From: Flavobacteriaceae bacterium
Lineage (GTDB): Bacteria > Bacteroidota > Bacteroidia > Flavobacteriales > Flavobacteriaceae
Assembly (NCBI GenBank): GCA_013001365.1
Contig: JABDMQ010000086.1
Coordinates: forward strand, 1 to 8,482
Direction: 5' to 3'
DNA length: 8,482 bases
Position numbers and translations under genes: made by a program. Below are positions 5,706 through 8,482 of the stretch, piece by piece. The notes under the pieces are model-generated. The model searched no databases. It saw only the letters and a program-made list of their open reading frames with translations, and was not told where the DNA came from. Every line of letters starts with the position of its first letter. The stretch's first letter is position 1.

Positions 5706-7112
5706 TTAGTTTTTTATTTGCGGTTCTTTTTTAATGGGATTAACACCATATTTATCATAAAGATAAACCAATGACGTCATTGTTGCCGCTCCTAACTCCA
5801 ACTCCCTTTTATTGACCGCATCGAAGGTGTCATTTGCAGCATGGTGATAATCAAAATACCGTTGTGAATCAGGTCGAAGGCCTGCAAGAACATTATTGTC
5901 ATTCTTCAATGGACCAACATCTGCACCACTACCACCTTTTTCGAAATAATGAATTAGATATGGCTTGAATAGTGGTTTCCATTCTAGGACTTGATTGAAA
6001 TTTGCATCACTGCAGTCAAAAGAAAAACCACGAGGCGTAAACCCGCCAGCATCACTTTCAAGTGCGAAAACATGATTCTCCCCTTTCTTATCAACTTCCT
6101 CTTTATATTTCATTGCACCGCGCATGCCATTTTCCTCATTCATGAACAGGACAACTCGAATGCTCCTTTTAGGTTTGATTCCTGTTTCCTTCAAAAGTCT
6201 CAATACATCCATGGACTGAACAATTCCAGCACCATCATCATGTGACCCATCACCAAGGTCCCATGAATCCAAATGTCCACCAACAATTATATATTCATCT
6301 GGGAATTCACTACCTGTAATCTCTCCAATAACATTATAGGATTGCACATCCTTAAGTTGCATGCAACTTTGACTGAAATAGAATTTTATACGCTTGTCAA
6401 GCTTTAGCATGCTACTTAGTAATTCTGCATGATTCGTGCTTATAGCTGCAGCAGGAATTCGTTGGCTCAAAGGAAGGTCACCATAGGTCATGCTACCTGT
6501 ATGAGGATAATCATCCAGTCGTAAATTCATTGAACGAACGATCACTCCTAAGGCTCCGTATTTCGCAGCTTCCATGGCGCCGGAATAACGTTGATCAACA
6601 CAACCTCCATAGGCTTGAAATGTATTGATCAATTCTTCATCCATAGGACGATTATAAAAGACGATCTTTCCTTTGATATTCTGCTCACCTATTTTCTCGA
6701 GATCTTCAAGGCTATTTACCTCTACAACATTAGCTTTTAAACCTCCAAATGGGGTTGCCATCGAACCGCCCAATGCACAAACATTCACAACGGTGGTATT
6801 TCCGGGAGTGGTTTCTATATAGGCATATTCTTTAATCCCTCTCACCCATTTCGGCACCATGACAGGCTGCAACCAAACCTTATCCAGTCCAAGTTTTTCC
6901 AATTCCTCTTTACCCCATTTTACCGCTTTTTCAGCATTCAAGGACCCTGAGAGCCTTCCACCGATTTGATTCGAAAGATAATCCAGCCATTCATAGCTTT
7001 TCCCATTTGTTAATGCTGTCTTATATATTTTATCTATTTGTTCTTGGTCAGACTGTGCAAGTCCAATTGAAAAAGCCAAGAATAAAAAACTCGAAGTTAA
7101 ATACTTAATCAT
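5706..7112 (-). CDS. Exported M28 family metallopeptidase, carboxypeptidase Q type
   Basis: This is a 468-residue zinc exopeptidase with a signal peptide ending near IGLAQ (residue 20), acting outside the cytoplasm. A protease-associated insert lies at about residues 125-250 (GKIVFYNRP at 148-156, AAKYGALGVIVRS at 182-194). The catalytic part is complete for a two-zinc M28 enzyme: His280 in GGHLDSWD, Asp292 in GSHDDGAG, Glu326-Glu327 in MNEENG, Asp354 in ESDAGG and His424 in DYHHAAND. As I recall the human carboxypeptidase Q ligands, each position is offset by exactly ten residues, which supports that subgroup. The likely activity is release of unsubstituted amino acids or dipeptide cleavage. 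It is first in a three-gene operon with the DinB-like and VOC genes. Confidence 0.93.
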   Translation of the reverse strand: MIKYLTSSFLFLAFSIGLAQSDQEQIDKIYKTALTNGKSYEWLDYLSNQIGGRLSGSLNAEKAVKWGKEELEKLGLDKVWLQPVMVPKWVRGIKEYAYIETTPGNTTVVNVCALGGSMATPFGGLKANVVEVNSLEDLEKIGEQNIKGKIVFYNRPMDEELINTFQAYGGCVDQRYSGAMEAAKYGALGVIVRSMNLRLDDYPHTGSMTYGDLPLSQRIPAAAISTNHAELLSSMLKLDKRIKFYFSQSCMQLKDVQSYNVIGEITGSEFPDEYIIVGGHLDSWDLGDGSHDDGAGIVQSMDVLRLLKETGIKPKRSIRVVLFMNEENGMRGAMKYKEEVDKKGENHVFALESDAGGFTPRGFSFDCSDANFNQVLEWKPLFKPYLIHYFEKGGSGADVGPLKNDNNVLAGLRPDSQRYFDYHHAANDTFDAVNKRELELGAATMTSLVYLYDKYGVNPIKKEPQIKN

Positions 7113-7132
7113 TTATTTGGATTTAATGTTCT

Positions 7133-7140
7133 TAAATATA
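7133..7140 (-). promoter_or_regulatory. Possible -7 box for the peptidase operon
   Basis: TATATTTA on the minus strand resembles TAnnTTTG with a mismatch at the last base and lies 20 bp before the peptidase ATG. A TTTA sequence about 23 bp upstream is a poor -33 candidate. The terminator at 7177-7203 isolates this operon from the gene upstream, so a promoter is expected in 7113-7176. Confidence 0.3.
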
Positions 7141-7176
7141 CCATTTCCATGACTATTGAATGCTAAATTAAATCAT

Positions 7177-7203
7177 AAAAAAAGCCCTGAAAAAATCAGG
7201 GCT
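7177..7203 (-). terminator. Terminator of the DUF6515-like gene
   Basis: The perfect 8-bp stem AGCCCTGA (7183-7190) / TCAGGGCT (7196-7203) closes a 5-nt A loop. On the minus strand it is followed by seven T (complement of 7177-7183). It begins 23 bp after the stop of the gene at 7227-7574. On the plus strand only CTTGTC follows, so it is directional. Confidence 0.85.
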
Positions 7204-7226
7204 CTTGTCATCATTGCTTTTTGAAA

Positions 7227-7574
7227 CTAAACTGTTACCACAACATAGTTTCTCCGTTGTTTCTTATATACAATGCCACGATATTTATAATATTTCCTAC
7301 CATTGATCCTGACTACCTTATGGCCTCTTGGCAGTCTCTTTATTGCAATGCCAGCAGGTGCATTGACTACTATGTATTTTCCTTGGTTTCTTTTATACCA
7401 AATACCATCAGCCCAATATAAATTCTTGTTCTTATGAACAATTATCTTAGGTTTATGAATTTTGGTAACCACAACCCCTCGCTTTGGGTAGATCTTGGTC
7501 GTAATTTGTGCTGTACTGATATTAAAGGCCAAAAATACCAATAGTAAGGTCAAGTGAGGTTTTAGATTTTTCAT
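7227..7574 (-). CDS. Small, strongly cationic exported DUF6515-like protein
   Basis: The 115-residue protein has a signal peptide ending near STAQ (residue 23). The mature chain is rich in Tyr, Val and basic residues. It contains two related units, GIWYKRNQGKYIVV (57-70) and GIVYKKQRRNYVVV (100-113), separated by NAPAGIAIKRLPRGHKVVRI. The layout of a Tyr/Gly turn, then a VVV strand, then a PxGxxVxxLPxG linker is that of the DUF6515 family, whose function is unknown. The composition is unusual: about 24 Lys/Arg in 92 mature residues and a single acidic residue, Asp56. The start at 7574 is the only in-frame ATG giving a signal peptide; an ATG at 7582 is out of frame and stops at once. It lies 58 bp after the ppk2 stop on the same strand and has its own terminator. 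No clear promoter box was found in the gap, so cotranscription with ppk2 is possible. Confidence 0.8.
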   Translation of the reverse strand: MKNLKPHLTLLLVFLAFNISTAQITTKIYPKRGVVVTKIHKPKIIVHKNKNLYWADGIWYKRNQGKYIVVNAPAGIAIKRLPRGHKVVRINGRKYYKYRGIVYKKQRRNYVVVTV

Positions 7575-7632
7575 GATGTCATTATTTAGGGTTTATACGA
7601 TACTATGACATAATGAAATTAAAAAGGTTTAA

Positions 7633-8436
7633 TTATTCATTCTGCAACTGCTCCTTGTATAGCTGAATATTGGCCTTGACCTCATCATCTAGCTCTGGTT
7701 CTCGTATATCTTCATACTTAGATAATTCATTTAACATGGTCTTGGCTACGATAAGTCTTGCAGTTGGTTTGTCGTCTGCAGGTATAATGTACCATGGAGC
7801 ATGTGACTTTGAGGATCTATTAATGGCCTCCTCATAGCATTCTTGATATTTGTCCCAAAGCTTTCGTTCTTTCAAGTCTCCAGGAGAGAATTTCCAATTT
7901 TTTTCCTTTTTATCCAGTCGACGTATCAATCTGTACTTCTGTTCATCTTTGGATAAATGCAAGAAAAACTTAAAGATGATGGTGCCATTCTCGGCAATTG
8001 TCTTTTCAAAAGCATTGATCTGATCGAATCGTTTGTCCCAGAATTCCTCGTTTACATCATCAATAGAATTTACATTTGGCAGTAATTCTCCCAAAATATA
8101 TTCAGGATGCACTCGTGTAACGAGCACATTTTCATAATGTGTTCTGTTGAAAACGCCAAATTTCCCTCTTGCTGGCAAAGCAATGTAATGCCTCCATAAA
8201 TAATCATGCTTCCTTTCCAGGTCTGTTGGGACCTTAAAACTATGAACTACGACACCGCGAGCGTTGAAATCCTTGAAAACTTCACGAATGAGGCTATCTT
8301 TCCCTGCCGTATCCATGCCTTGTATACAAACCAGAACCGCATATTTACCATGTGCATAAAGGGTGTCCTGTAACTTTCCAAGTTTTCTTCTTTCTTTTCT
8401 TAATTCATCCTCGATTTCGTCCTTTGTTTCAGACAT
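7633..8436 (-). CDS. ppk2: Polyphosphate kinase 2 (PPK2 family, class III-like)
   Basis: This cytosolic enzyme transfers phosphate between inorganic polyphosphate and nucleotides. The P-loop kinase core is complete: Walker A GMDTAGKDS (40-48), the basic substrate region FKVPTDLERKHDYLWRHY (67-84), the Walker B-like GVFNRTHYENVLVTRVH (94-110) and the lid NWKFSPGDLKER (180-191). FNR-[ST]-HYE in place of FDRSWY is typical of class III enzymes, which can phosphorylate both AMP and ADP; the direction here is inferred. At 267 residues it is about 25-35 shorter at the N-terminus than relatives I recall. A TAA lies immediately before this ATG, and the codons upstream of it look like the missing N-terminal segment (8437-8482). 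The catalytic core is intact, so activity through this start is plausible. Confidence 0.92.
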   Translation of the reverse strand: MSETKDEIEDELRKERRKLGKLQDTLYAHGKYAVLVCIQGMDTAGKDSLIREVFKDFNARGVVVHSFKVPTDLERKHDYLWRHYIALPARGKFGVFNRTHYENVLVTRVHPEYILGELLPNVNSIDDVNEEFWDKRFDQINAFEKTIAENGTIIFKFFLHLSKDEQKYRLIRRLDKKEKNWKFSPGDLKERKLWDKYQECYEEAINRSSKSHAPWYIIPADDKPTARLIVAKTMLNELSKYEDIREPELDDEVKANIQLYKEQLQNE

Positions 8437-8482
8437 TTAGATTCGGGTTAGATCGTCTTGAAGAACTATATTGGTTTTTACC
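8437..8482 (-). other. Codons upstream of ppk2 ending in an in-frame TAA
   Basis: Read in the ppk2 frame, the last bases of the window give VKTNIVLQDDLTRI, then TAA (8437-8439), then the ppk2 ATG. The pattern V-x3-I-x-L-x-D-x2-T-x-I resembles the segment that precedes the core in flavobacterial PPK2 proteins, as I recall them. It may be the separated N-terminus of ppk2, interrupted by a nonsense mutation. It may instead be the end of an unrelated upstream gene abutting ppk2 as TAA-ATG. The window edge prevents a decision. Confidence 0.4.

Noticed and set aside
7221..7421. Plus-strand open frame opposite the DUF6515-like gene (similar cases at 5136-5459 and 5991-6245)
   Set aside because: These are antisense shadows. 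The minus-strand frames have signal peptides or family motifs; these do not.
7576..7617. Inverted repeat ATGTCAT / ATGACAT in the gap between ppk2 and the DUF6515-like gene
   Set aside because: The arms are 7 bp of AT-rich sequence more than 20 bp apart, with no T-run; this is expected by chance, and no terminator or operator can be argued.
1..8482. Defence system, mobile element, CRISPR array or biosynthetic cluster
   Set aside because: No transposase, integrase, reverse transcriptase, nuclease, toxin-antitoxin or repeat array was found in any frame; the genes are metabolic, envelope or small accessory genes.

Overview
The window is AT-rich chromosomal DNA that looks like a member of the Bacteroidota, most likely Flavobacteriaceae. 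The evidence is the closest-sounding versions of SucC, LysA and PPK2, gene starts that mostly lack Shine-Dalgarno sequences, TAnnTTTG-type -7 promoter boxes, signal peptides ending in 'AQ', and a lipoprotein with Cys at residue 15. I see no insertion sequences, phage genes, tRNA or rRNA genes, or CRISPR array.

Layout from left to right. Bases 1-431 are almost gene-free. They hold the possible tail of a plus-strand gene (ending at 47), two minus-strand intrinsic terminators (105-140 and 359-387), and a short open frame between them that may be a gene remnant. sucC (minus, 432-1622) encodes the succinyl-CoA synthetase beta subunit of the TCA cycle; it stands alone, without sucD. It is divergent from lysA (plus, 1803-3035), diaminopimelate decarboxylase, the last step of lysine synthesis. 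Their 180-bp spacer carries a good promoter for sucC and a weaker one for lysA. lysA ends in a strong terminator. Next comes a two-gene plus-strand unit: a lipoprotein with a class A beta-lactamase/PBP-type serine hydrolase domain (3100-4227) and an SRPBCC/AHSA1-like protein (4232-4744).

This unit converges, with one base between stop codons, on a tightly packed three-gene minus-strand operon. Read in transcription order, the operon encodes an exported M28 metallopeptidase of the carboxypeptidase Q type (7112-5706), an exported DinB-like four-helix protein (5701-5120), and a small cytosolic VOC/glyoxalase-fold protein (5123-4746). The gaps are 4 bp and a 4-bp ATGA overlap.

Upstream of that operon, and separated from it by a terminator (7177-7203), is a small, extremely cationic exported DUF6515-like protein (7227-7574). 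It is preceded on the same strand by a class III-like polyphosphate kinase 2 (7633-8436). The PPK2 start codon follows directly after an in-frame TAA, and the codons before that stop resemble the missing PPK2 N-terminus.

Most of the window is housekeeping or ordinary accessory gene content. I found no convincing new multi-gene system. The points most worth checking are the in-frame stop before PPK2, the polycationic protein beside a polyphosphate enzyme, and the peptidase-DinB-VOC operon with its exported DinB protein.
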